DNA of 64,000 nucleotides from UBA4732 sp963823075 (GCA_963823075.1 CAWGKE010000010.1:491959-555958); one strand, 5' to 3'. Positions 1-9,847 are shown, counted from the stretch's first letter. The notes: generated by a model from the letters alone, not told the origin. Translations and numbers: made by a program.

Positions 1-1585
1 AGGATGCCGTAGGCGAAGACGTCGGGATAGATGTCTAATGTGACCTCATAAGCCCGGTACTTCGGTTCGTCGTAGAGAAGGCGCGTGCGCGGGTTCATCG
101 GCACGGTCGGGTCGGGGAGCTTGCCGATCACGTCTTCGTCGAGCTGCTTGCGGAACGGCTTCGTGGACGCCTCGTATTTGTCCACGGAGGACGTGTCCAG
201 CTTCGACCAGAACGATGCCTCGCGGCTGCGTTCGGAGTCGCGCAGCACCCTTTGCATGCAGGCGACGAGTTGATCGAACTGACGGTGTTCGCGGACGGCG
301 GGGTCGAAATCCTTGCGGAGGTCGGTGGGCGGCGGGGGTAAGGCCTTGATCGTCGCGTCGCCATCCCGGCCGCCGACGAAATCGCCCAAGACGAACGTCG
401 GGAAGAGAGCCAGCTTTTCGCCGAGCTTGAGGCTGGCGAAGTACGGCCCGCTGTATCCGGGCCGCTGGCCCAGCGAGTCGATTCGCCGGTGTTCGGCTTC
501 CACGGCGGCGGGTTCCGGCTGCTCGATGGCGCCAGGCGCGGCCCCGGAGCGCCCGCTTGAGGCGCCGGCGGTCCCGAAACAGCGGGGCGTTGGCCGTCGC
601 CGATGAAAAGATGACGCCGTGACGCCTGAGCGTCGATCCCCGGATCATCGACCAATTGGGCCAGCTCCGCATCGCCGAACTCGCGCAGCAAGCCGAATAC
701 GTTGCGGTAAATAGGCTCGCGCCACAGCGATTCCCGCGGGCCGAAATAGGCGAGAACGCCGGTATTCTGAATGCGCGGGTCCAGGGCGCCGGCGTAAAGG
801 GCCAGCATTCCGCCCTCGCCGTAGCCGACCACGCCGACCTTCGGATGATCCTTGTCCCGGCAAAACCAGTCTACCGCCGCCAGCACCTTCTGTACTTCGC
901 AACCGATGACGTGTCGGCCGACCTCGTAACCCATGCGGTAGAGGAATTCACGGTGGGGCTGGTTGGTCATCTTGCCCAGTGCTGGGTTGCCCGACCAATC
1001 GTCCTTGCGGTCGATGAGGACGGGCACGATCACGCGGCAGCCGTGTTCAGCCAGCCAGCGCGGGAATTGATGGAATTCCCCCACGCCCGGCGCCATCCCC
1101 ACCGCCATTTCCGGGGTCCAGTCGGCGTCAGGAATCGCCACCACGTCGGCGACCAGCTTCTTCTTCGGCTCCAGCAGCAGCCCTTCGCCGTCCACGCCGG
1201 GCAGGACGGGCCAGCGCACGGCGAACACCTTGTAGTCGTCCGTCTCGGCGACCAGCGATGGCGTCTTCGGCCCGCCGACGTATTCCAGGTCCGTGAATGG
1301 TACGCGCTCCTCGACGACGCCGAGCATCTTCTTCAATCGGTCGCGGTTGGGCTGGACCGATTTCGTGAACGCTTCGGGAGAGGAATAGTCCGGCTTCCAG
1401 TATTGCTTGCGCTTCTCGACGGAGGCGGCTGTCTCGCGGTCCAGGTATTTGCCAATGCCCTCGACCATTTTGGCGGCGAGGTCGCCTTCGTCAGTGAGCG
1501 GTTTGGTGTCGGGCAGCGGCTCACCGGCCGCGGCGGGGAGCGTGAAGGCGAACAGCGCGGCGACGACGGCGAAATGACGGCTCAT
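1..1585 (-). CDS. Esterase-like alpha/beta-hydrolase, 3' end outside window, one frame break
   Basis: An exported protein resembling planctomycete acetylxylan-esterase-like hydrolases. The N-terminus MSRHFAVVAALFAFTLPAAAG is a signal peptide with an AxA-type cleavage site. The hydrolase core lies around residues 120-330 and has the elbow-like stretch VGVVGYGEGGMLALYAG. In that elbow the usual GxSxG serine is replaced by glycine (GYGEG), so the nucleophile may be missing. The frame breaks near 540; from there another frame (GAIEQPEPAAVEAEHRRIDS...) stays open through position 1, so the gene continues beyond the window. The single break is more likely an indel error than true decay. The start is the ATG at 1585, directly before the signal peptide. 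The substrate is not known. Confidence 0.7.
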
Positions 1586-1680
1586 GGCGGGCCTCGTTAG
1601 GTGAGTTCGGCGAAGGTGAAAGGAAGTCTAAAGCGGCGGCGGGGGATTGTCCAGCGTCCGTCGCGGGCTATCTGATTAAG

Positions 1681-3044
1681 GGGTAAGTGCCACAACGTCC
1701 CGAACACCTGATTGCTCGCACGGTGACAGGTGCCAGTACGTCCCGAACAGCCTCGTTCAGTCCTGGAACCCGCGGTTGGGCAGCCGGTAGTCCACCTCCA
1801 GGACCTGCGGCTGAGTCTTCGGTTCCTTCCGTCGCAGGGTGAAGAACCGGATCTTGTCCGCCTCCAGGTCCACCTCGCAGCGGACCAGCCGGTTGGGCCA
1901 CACCGCACTCACCACCCAGGTCCGTCCCAGCAGGGTCACCTCGCCCGCACCGTTGGTCCGTCGCAGGTAGACCAGCCGCCCCCGAGGCCGGGTCTTCAGG
2001 TTCAGACGCCAGTCCGCCGGGAAGGGGCGGCGGGCGGGGGCCGCCTCGATCCGGGCCGCCCGCTGCCGACGCAGGGCCTGCACATGCCTCTGCGAACGGT
2101 CTTGCAAGTGCTCCAGGTCGGGGTGCTGGAACCGTGCCCAGACCCGTGCCTGCCACCAGCCGTTGTAACTCTCGATCATCGCCTGGAAGCCGACTTCCCG
2201 CGGCGGCACGAACACCGGCGCCACCCCCAGGCTCAGGCACAGGCGGATGACCCGACCCAGGGCGTCGGGGTAGCGGTGCGTCCCCTGGAAGATCATGTCG
2301 TTGTCGAACTGGGCATACCCAGGGAGTCCGACCTCCCGCCAGTGTTCCGTCAACGATTCGACGGTCAGGACCGCGGTAACGGGGGCGGTCGTCGGCCAGG
2401 AGACGACCAGGCCGCCGTGCAAGGACACCCCGTTAAGCACCTCGACCTCGGGGCCCTCCTTGATGACCAGGCCCTCGACGATGTCGAAGCTATCCAGCTC
2501 GGCCCGGGCCGCGGCGACCTCGGGCAGATACCACCCCCGGGGCGGGGCCGGTCGGCGAGTCCTGACCCGTCCGTCGAGGGCGCCCCGGCGAGCCAGAATC
2601 CGGTTGATCGTCCGCAGCGATGGCGCCGCCGTGTCTCCCCGGTCGAGCAGGGCCTGCTGGATGGCCTGGGCGCCGACTGCCCCCAGGTCTCCGTGGGCCA
2701 GTTCCTTGCGGACGGTCAGGATCAGGTCCTCCGTGGAGGAGTCGATCCGCTGGGTCCTGTGCGGGACCGAGGACCGATCGGACCAGTCCACCCGATCGAG
2801 CCGCTGCCCACGGGCTCGCTCGACCCACAGAGTCACGGTAGCGACTCCGACTCCAAAGCGGCGGGCCACGGCTCGCAGAGACTGGCCACGGCGGACGGCG
2901 GCTACCATGGCCCGACGACGATCGGCTTGACGCTTTGCTTGCTCATCAGAAGACCTCCCAAGGGATCAGCTTTGGGGATATTGTAGCCCACGGTGTTCGG
3001 GACGTACTGGCACAAAACTGTTCGGGACGTACTGGCACCTACCC
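1681..3044 (-). mobile_element. Complete insertion sequence with integrase-type (rve) transposase, doubled ends, 7-bp target repeat
   Basis: The element is 1,364 bp and is flanked by GATTAAG at 1674-1680 and 3045-3051, which I read as the target duplication. The outermost bases are inverted repeats (GGGTAAGTGCC on the left, GGGTAGGTGCC read inward on the right). Each end carries two copies of a 20-bp unit, GTGCCAGTACGTCCCGAACA or a near match: 1687-1706 and 1730-1749 on the left, and inverted at 2993-3012 and 3019-3038 on the right. Such doubled ends are probably transposase-binding sites. The element sits between the esterase-like gene and the sulfatase and breaks neither. Confidence 0.85.
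1757..2908 (-). CDS. Integrase-core (rve) transposase
   Basis: The transposase of the surrounding IS, 383 residues from the ATG at 2908. Residues 1-35 form a helix-turn-helix (GQSLRAVARRFGVGVATVTL), followed by a second HTH-like segment and a DDE integrase core. The likely catalytic acids are in ELDSFDIVEG, QFDNDMIF and FQAMIESYNG. The C-terminal part after residue 330 is a small beta-rich domain typical of IS481-like and related enzymes. A better-placed ATG at 2945 follows a good GGGAGG site but lies in another frame (MSKQSVKP...). Either a base is missing between 2945 and 2908 or translation starts at 2908. The exact IS family is uncertain. Confidence 0.85.
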   Translation of the reverse strand: MVAAVRRGQSLRAVARRFGVGVATVTLWVERARGQRLDRVDWSDRSSVPHRTQRIDSSTEDLILTVRKELAHGDLGAVGAQAIQQALLDRGDTAAPSLRTINRILARRGALDGRVRTRRPAPPRGWYLPEVAAARAELDSFDIVEGLVIKEGPEVEVLNGVSLHGGLVVSWPTTAPVTAVLTVESLTEHWREVGLPGYAQFDNDMIFQGTHRYPDALGRVIRLCLSLGVAPVFVPPREVGFQAMIESYNGWWQARVWARFQHPDLEHLQDRSQRHVQALRRQRAARIEAAPARRPFPADWRLNLKTRPRGRLVYLRRTNGAGEVTLLGRTWVVSAVWPNRLVRCEVDLEADKIRFFTLRRKEPKTQPQVLEVDYRLPNRGFQD

Positions 3045-3079
3045 GATTAAGGGAAGGCGGGCCTTCACCTGGTGACGCA

Positions 3080-4524
3080 TCATGCTCAAGCGCTTTCTCC
3101 TTCTTCTCGGCCTCATGTGCCTTGCCGGATCGGCGGCGCGGGCCGACGAGCCGCCGCGGCCCAACGTGCTGCTCATCATCTGCGACCAGCTCCGCGCCAG
3201 TCGCTCGGCTGCATGGGCGACCCCGACGTGAAGACCCCGGAGATCGACCGCTTGGCGTCCGAGGGGCTGCTCCTCCGCAACACCTTCGCCAACTCGCCGG
3301 TCTGCTGCCCCGCCCGCGCCGTGATGCTGACCGGCCAGTACGCCCACAAGAACGGCATGGTCGCCAACGACCTGCGGTTGCGCGAGTCGTCCGTGACGCT
3401 GGCGAAATTGCTGAGGGCGGAGGGATACCAGACGGGCCTGATCGGCAAATGGCACCTCGACGGCGGCCCGCGCGACCCCGGCTTCGTGCCGCCCGGCCCG
3501 CGCCGCCAGGGTTTCGACTTCTGGGCCGCCTACGAGTGCCGCCACGACGCCTTTCATCCCCTCTGGTTCCGCGACGACGCCGAGCCGATCCGCTCCCCTG
3601 CCTTCGAGCCGAAGGCGCTGACCGACGTGGCCGTCGATTTCCTCAAGGAGCGCAAGGCGGGGCCGTTCTTCCTGGTGCTGTCGATCGGGCCGCCGCACGA
3701 CCCGTATGGCGCGCCGGAAAAGTACAGGAAGTTATACGATCCGCAAAAGCTGACGATGCGGCCCAACTGGAAGGAGGGCGTGCCGCACGCCGGCCGCGAA
3801 CAGATCGCCGACTACTACGCCTCGATAACCGCCATCGACGACCAAATCGGCCGGCTGATGCGGACGCTGAAAGACCTCGACCTGGAGAAGAACACGATCG
3901 TTCTGTTCACGGCCGACCACGGCGACATGCTCGGCTCGCAGGGCGCCCGGCTGAAGCGCAAGCCGTGGGAGGAGTCGATCCGCGTGCCCGGCGTCCTGCG
4001 CTGGCCGGCCCGCGTCAAGGCCGGGCGGACGACGGACGCCCTGTTTTCGCACGTCGATTTCGCGCCGACGCTGCTCTCCCTGTGCGGCGCGAAGCCGCCG
4101 GTGGAGATGCAGGGCGCCGACCTGTCGCGGCTGGTGCTGGGCCAGACCGACGCGGGGCCGGAATCGGCGTTTTTCCAGATATTCGTCCCCTTCGACGGCG
4201 ACGGCACGCCGTTCGGCTGGCGCGGCGTGCGGACGGCCGGGGCCATGTACGCCCGGAGCGAGAAGGCGCCGTGGGTCCTCTACGACCTGGAGAAGGACCC
4301 CGACGAGCTGCACAACCTAGCCGACGACCCGGCGGCGGAGTCGCTGCGCGGACATGGAAACGCGCCTGGCGAAGTGGATGAAGGACACGGGCGATTCGTG
4401 GACGTTCGATTCCGACGTGAAGGTGGACGACAAGGGCCGGCTCACGCGCTTCCAGGCGTTCTATACCATCGATGAGTATGTGAAATGGGCGGCGGAACAC
4501 CCGGACCTGGCGCCGAAGGATTGA
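3080..4524 (+). CDS. Sulfatase (arylsulfatase A-like), two frame breaks
   Basis: A secreted sulfatase that hydrolyses sulfate esters, probably on sulfated polysaccharides. The N-terminus MLKRFLLLLGLMCLAGSAARA is a signal peptide, followed by PNVLLIICDQLR, the usual metal-binding aspartate region. The signature is PVCCPARAVMLTGQY; the first cysteine of C-C-P-A-R would become formylglycine. FTADHGDMLGSQG supplies the second metal-binding pair. The frame breaks near 3196, just after the first motif, and again near 4350. The final frame runs METRLAKWMKDTGDSW... to the TGA at 4522-4524. All catalytic segments are present once the breaks are bridged, so sequencing indels are the simplest reading. 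The start lies 29 bp inside the right target repeat of the upstream IS. Confidence 0.85.
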
Positions 4525-4688
4525 GGAAAGGGCACTTGGCAGGAACGAACTCGCATGGCTGGTCGAACATCGGTTCCAATCACTCACGCGGCGCGAGTTT
4601 GATGAGGTGGTCGCCGCGGACTATCACATCGGCAAGCGGTGCGGTAGATTATCCGTGTCGCTGTCCTACCGACGGAGGGGTCCGATCC

Positions 4689-4880
4689 ATGCCAACAGTT
4701 AAATATGTTTATTGGGAGGAGGATGGGGCCTGGCTGGGCTACCTCCAAGACTTCCCGGACTACTGGACGCAGGGCGAGACGCTTGATGACCTGAAGGAGC
4801 ATCTGCGTGACCTGTACGCTGACTTGATCGGCGGTCAACTGCCGGGGATTCGTAAGGTCGATGATCTGGTCATCTCATGA
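4689..4880 (+). CDS. hicB: HicB-type antitoxin
   Basis: A 63-residue protein with the HicB beta-sheet pattern: YVYWEEDGAWLGYLQDFPDYWTQGETLDDLKEHL, then LYADL. In HicBA systems HicB binds and neutralises the HicA mRNA interferase and often represses its own promoter. The start is the ATG at 4689, preceded by GGAGGGG; longer in-frame upstream sequence lacks HicB character. The stop overlaps the start of hicA by four bases (ATGA), so the pair is translationally coupled. The antitoxin lies first, a reversed order relative to E. coli hicAB but common in other phyla. It lacks an obvious C-terminal DNA-binding extension, so autorepression by this short form is unclear. Confidence 0.85.
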   Translation: MPTVKYVYWEEDGAWLGYLQDFPDYWTQGETLDDLKEHLRDLYADLIGGQLPGIRKVDDLVIS

Positions 4881-5098
4881 AGCGTGTGGACTTGATCCGT
4901 GCGATCGAAGGGCTTGGCTGCGAGTTCGTGCGGCACGGAGGGAGGCACGACTGGTATCGCAACCCGGCCACCGGAGTATCTCAGCCGGTGCCGCGGCATC
5001 GAGAAATCAAGGAGAGCTTGGCCCGCCGAATCATCAAAATGTTGGGCCATCCGCCGGCGCCCGGCGCCAGCGGACAGGAAGGTGAAGGGCTGGGCTGA
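4877..5098 (+). CDS. hicA: HicA-type mRNA interferase toxin
   Basis: A 73-residue HicA-like protein with the double-stranded-RNA-binding-like fold signature: MKRVDLIRAIEGLGCEFVRH, then GGRHDWYRNPATG and PVPRHREIKESLARRIIKML. His24 in GGRHDWY is the expected catalytic histidine. HicA toxins cleave mRNA and tmRNA and are held inactive by HicB. The gene overlaps hicB by four bases, as expected for an operon. The C-terminal tail (GHPPAPGASGQEGEGLG) is longer than in many HicA proteins. The frame is intact, unlike many neighbours. Confidence 0.88.
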   Translation: MKRVDLIRAIEGLGCEFVRHGGRHDWYRNPATGVSQPVPRHREIKESLARRIIKMLGHPPAPGASGQEGEGLG

Positions 5099-5279
5099 AC
5101 CAGCCTCTCTTCGAGCGGCCGAGCGCCGAACCGTCCGTTGCGGCAAGCAACCGGCCGCACGACAGGCGGTGGTGAGAGCGCATACGGTTTCTTCCGCGTG
5201 AGCCGGCGGCGGAGCTGCCTCGTTAGCCTTGTTCACGGGGCGTCGCCAATTGGAGTCGCCGTTGACGGCGGGCCGGACA

Positions 5280-8117
5280 TTACGCCGCCTGGCGGATCGG
5301 CTCCAGCGCCGCCGCGGCGACGTCGGTCGCCTTCTTCCCCTCGCCGAGAAGGTGCAGCACGGCCGGCAGGAACACCAGCGCCGACAGCATCGAGCAGCCG
5401 ACGCCCAGCGTCAGGATCAGGCCCAGCCCCGCCAGGCCGCGCTCGCTCGAAATCATCAGCGCGCCGAAACCGATCATCGACGTCAGCGCCTTGACCATTA
5501 CGCCGCGGCCGATGGCGTGGCTGATCGTCGATCGGCCCTCCGCCCGCCGGATCAGGTAGTCGTGGAGGACGTGGACGCCGTTGTCCACGCCCACGCCCAG
5601 GATGAGCGGAAACGCGATCATGTTGGCCGGGTTCAGCGGCACGCCGAACAGGCCGAGGACGCCCAGCGTCAGCAGCACGCCCATGACCAGCGGCGCCAGC
5701 GCGATCAGCGTGTGCCGCAGACTGCGGAAGTCGCAGAACAGCACCGCCGCGATCACCAGGAAGGCGTACAACCCCGCCCGCTGCAAGCCGTCTTTCATCG
5801 CCTTGAGGCCCTCTACCGTGCCAAACGGCTTGCCGGTCGCCTCCGGGTCCACCTTCTGCACCTGCTCGGTGAAATGCTCCAGCGGGCCGAAGTCCCACAG
5901 GCAATCCTTGGCGAAGACGCGCAGCAGCCATTTGCCGTGCGGGCTGACGTAGCGCTCGCGCAGGTCGGCCGGCAGGTCGGAGAGAAGGATCGGCTTCGCC
6001 GTCGAGACCTCGCGCAGGCGGTGCAAATCCTCGGACAGGCTGGCCGTCAGCTTCTCTTCAAACCCCGCTAACCGCTGCAACGCCGCCGCGTCGTTGGAGG
6101 CCGGCAAGCGGTCGAGCAGTCCCGCCAGCGACCGCTTCAAATCGGCGAGAAGCTCCCGGTCGGCGTCCCCGCCGGCCGGCGCCTCCAGACGCCCGAGGAA
6201 CGCCGCAAGTTCGGCCCGCAGCATCCAGCCGACCGGCGGGTCGTGCCCGATGGTCTTGCCGAGGTCGGGCAAGAGCCGAAGGTGATCTTGAATGTCCGCG
6301 AGAAGCGGAAGTTTTTGGTCCTGGTCGGGCGGGGCCAGCGTCGCCACCTCGACGACGCGGCTGACCTCCGGGAGCTTTTCGTACTGGGCTTTGAGTTCCA
6401 GGGCCTTTTCCGGGCTGTCGGCGATGCTTACGGCGTGCCAGCTGGCCCCGGCCGTCTCGCGGATCAGCGTCATCTCCCAGCGCACCGATTCCAGGTCCTG
6501 CGCCTGAAGGTGGAGCAGGTTGTGGTCGTAGCTGACTCCGGTCGCGCAGAAGCCGAGCGCGGCCAGCAGCGCCGCGCCGCCGGCCACGACCCACCCTGGC
6601 CGGCGCGACAACCACGGCAACCACGAGTCGTCCCCTGCCTGTTCAGCCGCGACCCGGCAGGGGAGCGCGACGGTCCCGCGCTCCCCTGCCGGGTCGCGGC
6701 TGAACGGGAGGGTCGCCGGCCCCGACAGCCGCCGGTGATCGAACAGCATCAGCAGCGACGGCAGCACGGTGAAGCAGGCGAAGGCGCACAGCAGCACGCC
6801 GCAGCCCGCGATCCAGCCCAGCTCCGCCACGGCCTGGAAGTCCGCCAGCACCGCCGCGTAAAACGCTAGCGCCAGCGTCATGGCCGCCGTCAGATTGCCG
6901 ACCGCGACGTGCGTCGTGGTGTGCAGGAGGGCCGACCGCACGTCCGCCCCCTGCCGCCGGGCCTGCTCGTAGCGCATCACCCACAACACGCCGTAGTCGC
7001 CCATGCCGATCAGCATGACGGCGAACGTGGCCGACAAAATGTTGAGATGGCCGACCGTCCATGTCAGCCATCCCAGCGCCCAGGCCGTGCCGACGAGCAG
7101 GGTCAGCAGCGTCAGCGCGGGATAGGCGACGCCGCGGTAGACGACGAGGAACAGCAACGCCACGCCGGCGACGGCCAGCCACGACGCCCATTGCGTGTCG
7201 CGCTGGGCGGCCGCCATCTCGTCGGTTTCCAGCACCGGCATCCCGGTCAGGCCGAATTCCAGGCCGGGGAAGGAGGTCCGCGCCTCGGCCACGACGCCGC
7301 GCATCGCATCGACGCTCTTGAGGGCGGCGGTGAAAGAACCTTGCTCCTTCTTGGGTCGAACCAACAAAAAGGCGAGGCCGCCCGAGCCGCTGAAGAAGTA
7401 CTGCGGCTCGGCGAGGAGGTCTTCCTGGCCGGCCGGCCGCGTGCTGATAAGGCTGCCCCAAGGGTTGCTGTAGCGATCGGGGTCGTCGAGGCAGGCGCCG
7501 GCCGCCCGCGTGACCGCCAGGAGCTGCGTGTAGAACTGCACCTCGTCGGCGGTGCATGGCCGGCCGACCGGCAGGGTGGACTCGCCCTTGAGCAGCAGAT
7601 TCGACAGCGTCAGCCAACGCCACCCCGATTGCAGACCGTTGGGGTCGGCGCCGGTCAGCAGCGGCGCCATGTCGCCGCCGAGGTTGTGCTGGATTTTTTC
7701 GATCTCTTCTCGCGGCAGCATCAGCAGGGCGCGGTCGTGAAGTCCCCGGAGATCGGCCTTGTAGAAAAGGCGGTCGAACAGGGCCGGCTGCCGGCGGACG
7801 CGGTCGGCCACCTGCTCCAGGGCCGCGATCATCCGGCCGCGGTCGGCGCCGCGGACGACGGCCACGATGTCGTCGTCGTCGCCGAATTCCTGGATGTAGT
7901 TGCGCCAGCGCTGCTGGCACTCCTTGCGCGGGCTGATGAGGTCGCTGCGCTGGGTGTGGTATTCGAGATGGAAAAAGGCGGCATAGAGGGAAAGGGCGCA
8001 GGCGGCGGCGGACAGGGCGAGGACCGTGCGGGGGAAGCGGCAGACCGTGCCGACGAGCGCGATCAGGCCGCGACGAACGAGTCCCGCCTCATGCGGGGGC
8101 GCCGGTGCGGGATTCAT
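5280..8117 (-). CDS. MMPL/RND-superfamily exporter
   Basis: A 945-residue inner-membrane transporter of the MMPL type, two repeats of one helix, a large periplasmic loop and about five further helices. The first helix is near residues 28-50 (TVLALSAAACALSLYAAFF). The first helical bundle includes NILSATFAVMLIGMGDYGVL, and the second repeat has NMIAFPLILGVGVDNGVHVLHDYL with the intramembrane acidic residue of proton-driven RND proteins. It resembles HpnN-like lipid exporters, but the substrate cannot be told from sequence. The start at 8117 (MNPAPAPPHEAG) was chosen because upstream in-frame sequence is not membrane-protein-like. Around residues 471-492 a perfect hairpin repeat (6641-6705) is read through in frame. 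Confidence 0.85.
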   Translation of the reverse strand: MNPAPAPPHEAGLVRRGLIALVGTVCRFPRTVLALSAAACALSLYAAFFHLEYHTQRSDLISPRKECQQRWRNYIQEFGDDDDIVAVVRGADRGRMIAALEQVADRVRRQPALFDRLFYKADLRGLHDRALLMLPREEIEKIQHNLGGDMAPLLTGADPNGLQSGWRWLTLSNLLLKGESTLPVGRPCTADEVQFYTQLLAVTRAAGACLDDPDRYSNPWGSLISTRPAGQEDLLAEPQYFFSGSGGLAFLLVRPKKEQGSFTAALKSVDAMRGVVAEARTSFPGLEFGLTGMPVLETDEMAAAQRDTQWASWLAVAGVALLFLVVYRGVAYPALTLLTLLVGTAWALGWLTWTVGHLNILSATFAVMLIGMGDYGVLWVMRYEQARRQGADVRSALLHTTTHVAVGNLTAAMTLALAFYAAVLADFQAVAELGWIAGCGVLLCAFACFTVLPSLLMLFDHRRLSGPATLPFSRDPAGERGTVALPCRVAAEQAGDDSWLPWLSRRPGWVVAGGAALLAALGFCATGVSYDHNLLHLQAQDLESVRWEMTLIRETAGASWHAVSIADSPEKALELKAQYEKLPEVSRVVEVATLAPPDQDQKLPLLADIQDHLRLLPDLGKTIGHDPPVGWMLRAELAAFLGRLEAPAGGDADRELLADLKRSLAGLLDRLPASNDAAALQRLAGFEEKLTASLSEDLHRLREVSTAKPILLSDLPADLRERYVSPHGKWLLRVFAKDCLWDFGPLEHFTEQVQKVDPEATGKPFGTVEGLKAMKDGLQRAGLYAFLVIAAVLFCDFRSLRHTLIALAPLVMGVLLTLGVLGLFGVPLNPANMIAFPLILGVGVDNGVHVLHDYLIRRAEGRSTISHAIGRGVMVKALTSMIGFGALMISSERGLAGLGLILTLGVGCSMLSALVFLPAVLHLLGEGKKATDVAAAALEPIRQAA
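6641..6705. repeat. Perfect 29-bp hairpin repeat inside the MMPL gene
   Basis: The left arm is 6641-6669, the loop ACGGTCC and the right arm 6677-6705; the arms are perfectly complementary. The arms begin GTTCAGCCGCGACCCGGCAG. The same core (GCCGCGACC followed by GGGAGCG) recurs in the hairpins at 28832, 29884 and 62642, so this is a dispersed repeat family. Here it is translated as part of the exporter without a stop or frame change. Confidence 0.95.
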
Positions 8118-8296
8118 GCGTTCCGCCTGCTTCTTGAGTTCCAGGCTCGGCGCCCTTCCGTGGGAACACGAACCGCGGCGGATTGTAGAGGCGCCGCGTT
8201 TTTCGTGCAAGGCGAAGGGCGCGCGCCGCTCGCCAAAACACTGCAGGCCGCTAGAATGGGGTTTTCCGCCCTCGTCGATCATCCGGGAGGTTCGTC

Positions 8297-8418
8297 ATGG
8301 GATACAACCGCAGCGGCGTGCGGCGCACGGCCCGCCAGAAGCGCGCAAGAAGCACGAGGCCCGGCTGGCGAAGAAGGCGGCCGCCGCTCAAACCGCCCAG
8401 CCGGCGACGCAGAAGTGA
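8297..8418 (+). CDS. Very small basic protein, one frame break
   Basis: A short reading frame starting MGYNRSGVRRTARQKR and, after a frame break near 8345, ending KKHEARLAKKAAAAQTAQPATQK at the TGA closing at 8418. The product would be about 40 residues, highly basic and helical. A GGGAGG-like ribosome site precedes the ATG at 8297 (GGGAGGTTCGTC). I recall similar short MGYN-type proteins in planctomycetes but cannot name a function. It lies between the divergently read exporter and a secreted protein gene. It may be a real small gene with a sequencing indel. Confidence 0.45.
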
Positions 8419-8571
8419 CCGCCGACCGGGTTCGTGTTGTATCGGGGCGCGGCGGCGCTGTATAAATCCCCTCGCACCCGGCTTTCGGGTCGGGCGCGGA
8501 TGAACACCCGTTCGATCAAGGATGGGGCCGCGGCCTCTCCCCACGGCGCCACGGGCACGGAGGCCCGACCT

Positions 8572-9847
8572 ATGCGTCTGCGACTAGGAATGGTCTGTTT
8601 GGCGGCGGTTGCCGTGGCCGGCTTCGCCGCTCTCTCCCTCCTCCGGGGCCAGGATCACGCGGCGTCCCCTCCTGTGATCGCGTCGCCCCCCGCGGCGCCG
8701 CCGGCCGCCGCCCCGCCGGCCCGCGACTTCTCCAAAGCCAACGATCTGCAAAAGGACATGCTCCTCAGCGCCCGGCGCGGCGCCGAGTGGCTGTTCCGCA
8801 TGAACAATCCGAAGGGGCGCTTCGTCCACGGCCTGGAGCCGGCCCTGCCGGACGTCGTCCTTGAAGGCGACAACTACCTGCGCCAGGCCGGCGCCGCCTT
8901 TGCCCTGGCCCGCGCGGCCCGCGTCCTCGCCGACGACCGCTACACCGCCCGCTCCACCCAGGCCATCCTCGCCCTGCTCGACGAAACCGTTCTGGACGCC
9001 AAGGAGCAGGTCCGCTGCACGGCCCCGCCGTCGGCCATGGTCAACCGCCTCGGCGCGGCCGGGCTGCTCGTCCTCGCCATTAACGAGTTACCCGACCCGC
9101 AAAGCGACCTTCTCGCCGCGTCCGAGCAGCTGTGCAATTACATCCGCAAACAGGCCCGGCCGGATGGCTCGCTCGTTTGCACCGATCCCAGCCCCGACGG
9201 CAAGCCGACCGACGACGAGACGGCGATCAACGAGTACACGGGGATCGCCCTCTACGGCCTGATGCGTAGCCAGGCTCACCGCCCGGCCGCGTGGAAGACC
9301 GATCTGATGCGGAAGGCCGTCGCCTATTACCGGCCGTGGCAGCGAGCGCACCGGAGCATGGAGTTCGTGCCCTGGCACACGGCGGCCTGCTGGGAGGCGT
9401 ATCAGCGGACGAAGGAGCAGCCGTTCGCCGACTTCGTGTTCGAGATGAACGACTGGCTCTGCGGCCTGCAATACAACCAGCTTGAACCGCAGCGACAGCT
9501 TTGGTTCGGCGGCTTCAAGGCGTGGTCGGACGGCAAGGCCGTCGATGCCCCACCCACCATCGGCGCCGCGTTCTATGCCGAGGGCCTGACCGACGCCTGT
9601 CGCACGGCCCGCCAGGCGGTGGACCTGGACCGCTACCGCCGCTATGCGGGGGCGCTCGCAGCTCGACCTGCAATTCGTCGAGCGGCTGCAATACACCGAG
9701 GCGGGAACCGGCCACTTTTCCGAGTGGTATCGTCCGCGCCTGGTCGGGGGCTTCCACGCCTCGCAGCAGGACGGCAACCTTCGCATCGACTACACGCAAC
9801 ACGCCGTCTCCGCGCTGGTGCAGTTCCTGGACGCCGACCTGCGCTGA
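8572..9847 (+). CDS. Secreted/anchored alpha-alpha-toroid-like protein, one frame break
   Basis: About 425 residues. The N-terminus (MRLRLGMVCLAAVAVAGFAALSLLRG) is a signal peptide or anchor, followed by a proline/alanine-rich linker and then helical repeats (GAEWLFRMNNPKGRF; YLRQAGAAFALARAARVLADDRY; NEYTGIALYGLMRSQ; EFVPWHTAACWEAYQRTKE). The pattern resembles (alpha/alpha)-barrel proteins such as six-hairpin glycosidases or prenyltransferase-like toroids. No catalytic set can be assigned, so the function is unknown. The start at 8572 has GGAGG eight bases upstream. The frame breaks near 9655; the other frame continues LDLQFVERLQYTEAGTGHFSEW... to the stop at 9847. Confidence 0.6.

Noticed and set aside
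656..1600. Long open frame opposite the esterase-like gene
   Set aside because: It mirrors the esterase in antisense; its arginine/histidine-rich sequence matches no protein type and GC-rich shadows are common here.
4540..4688. A short open stretch (AWLVEHRFQSLTRREFDEVV) before hicB
   Set aside because: It has no start with a ribosome site and runs out of frame into hicB; it may be a gene remnant but cannot be supported.
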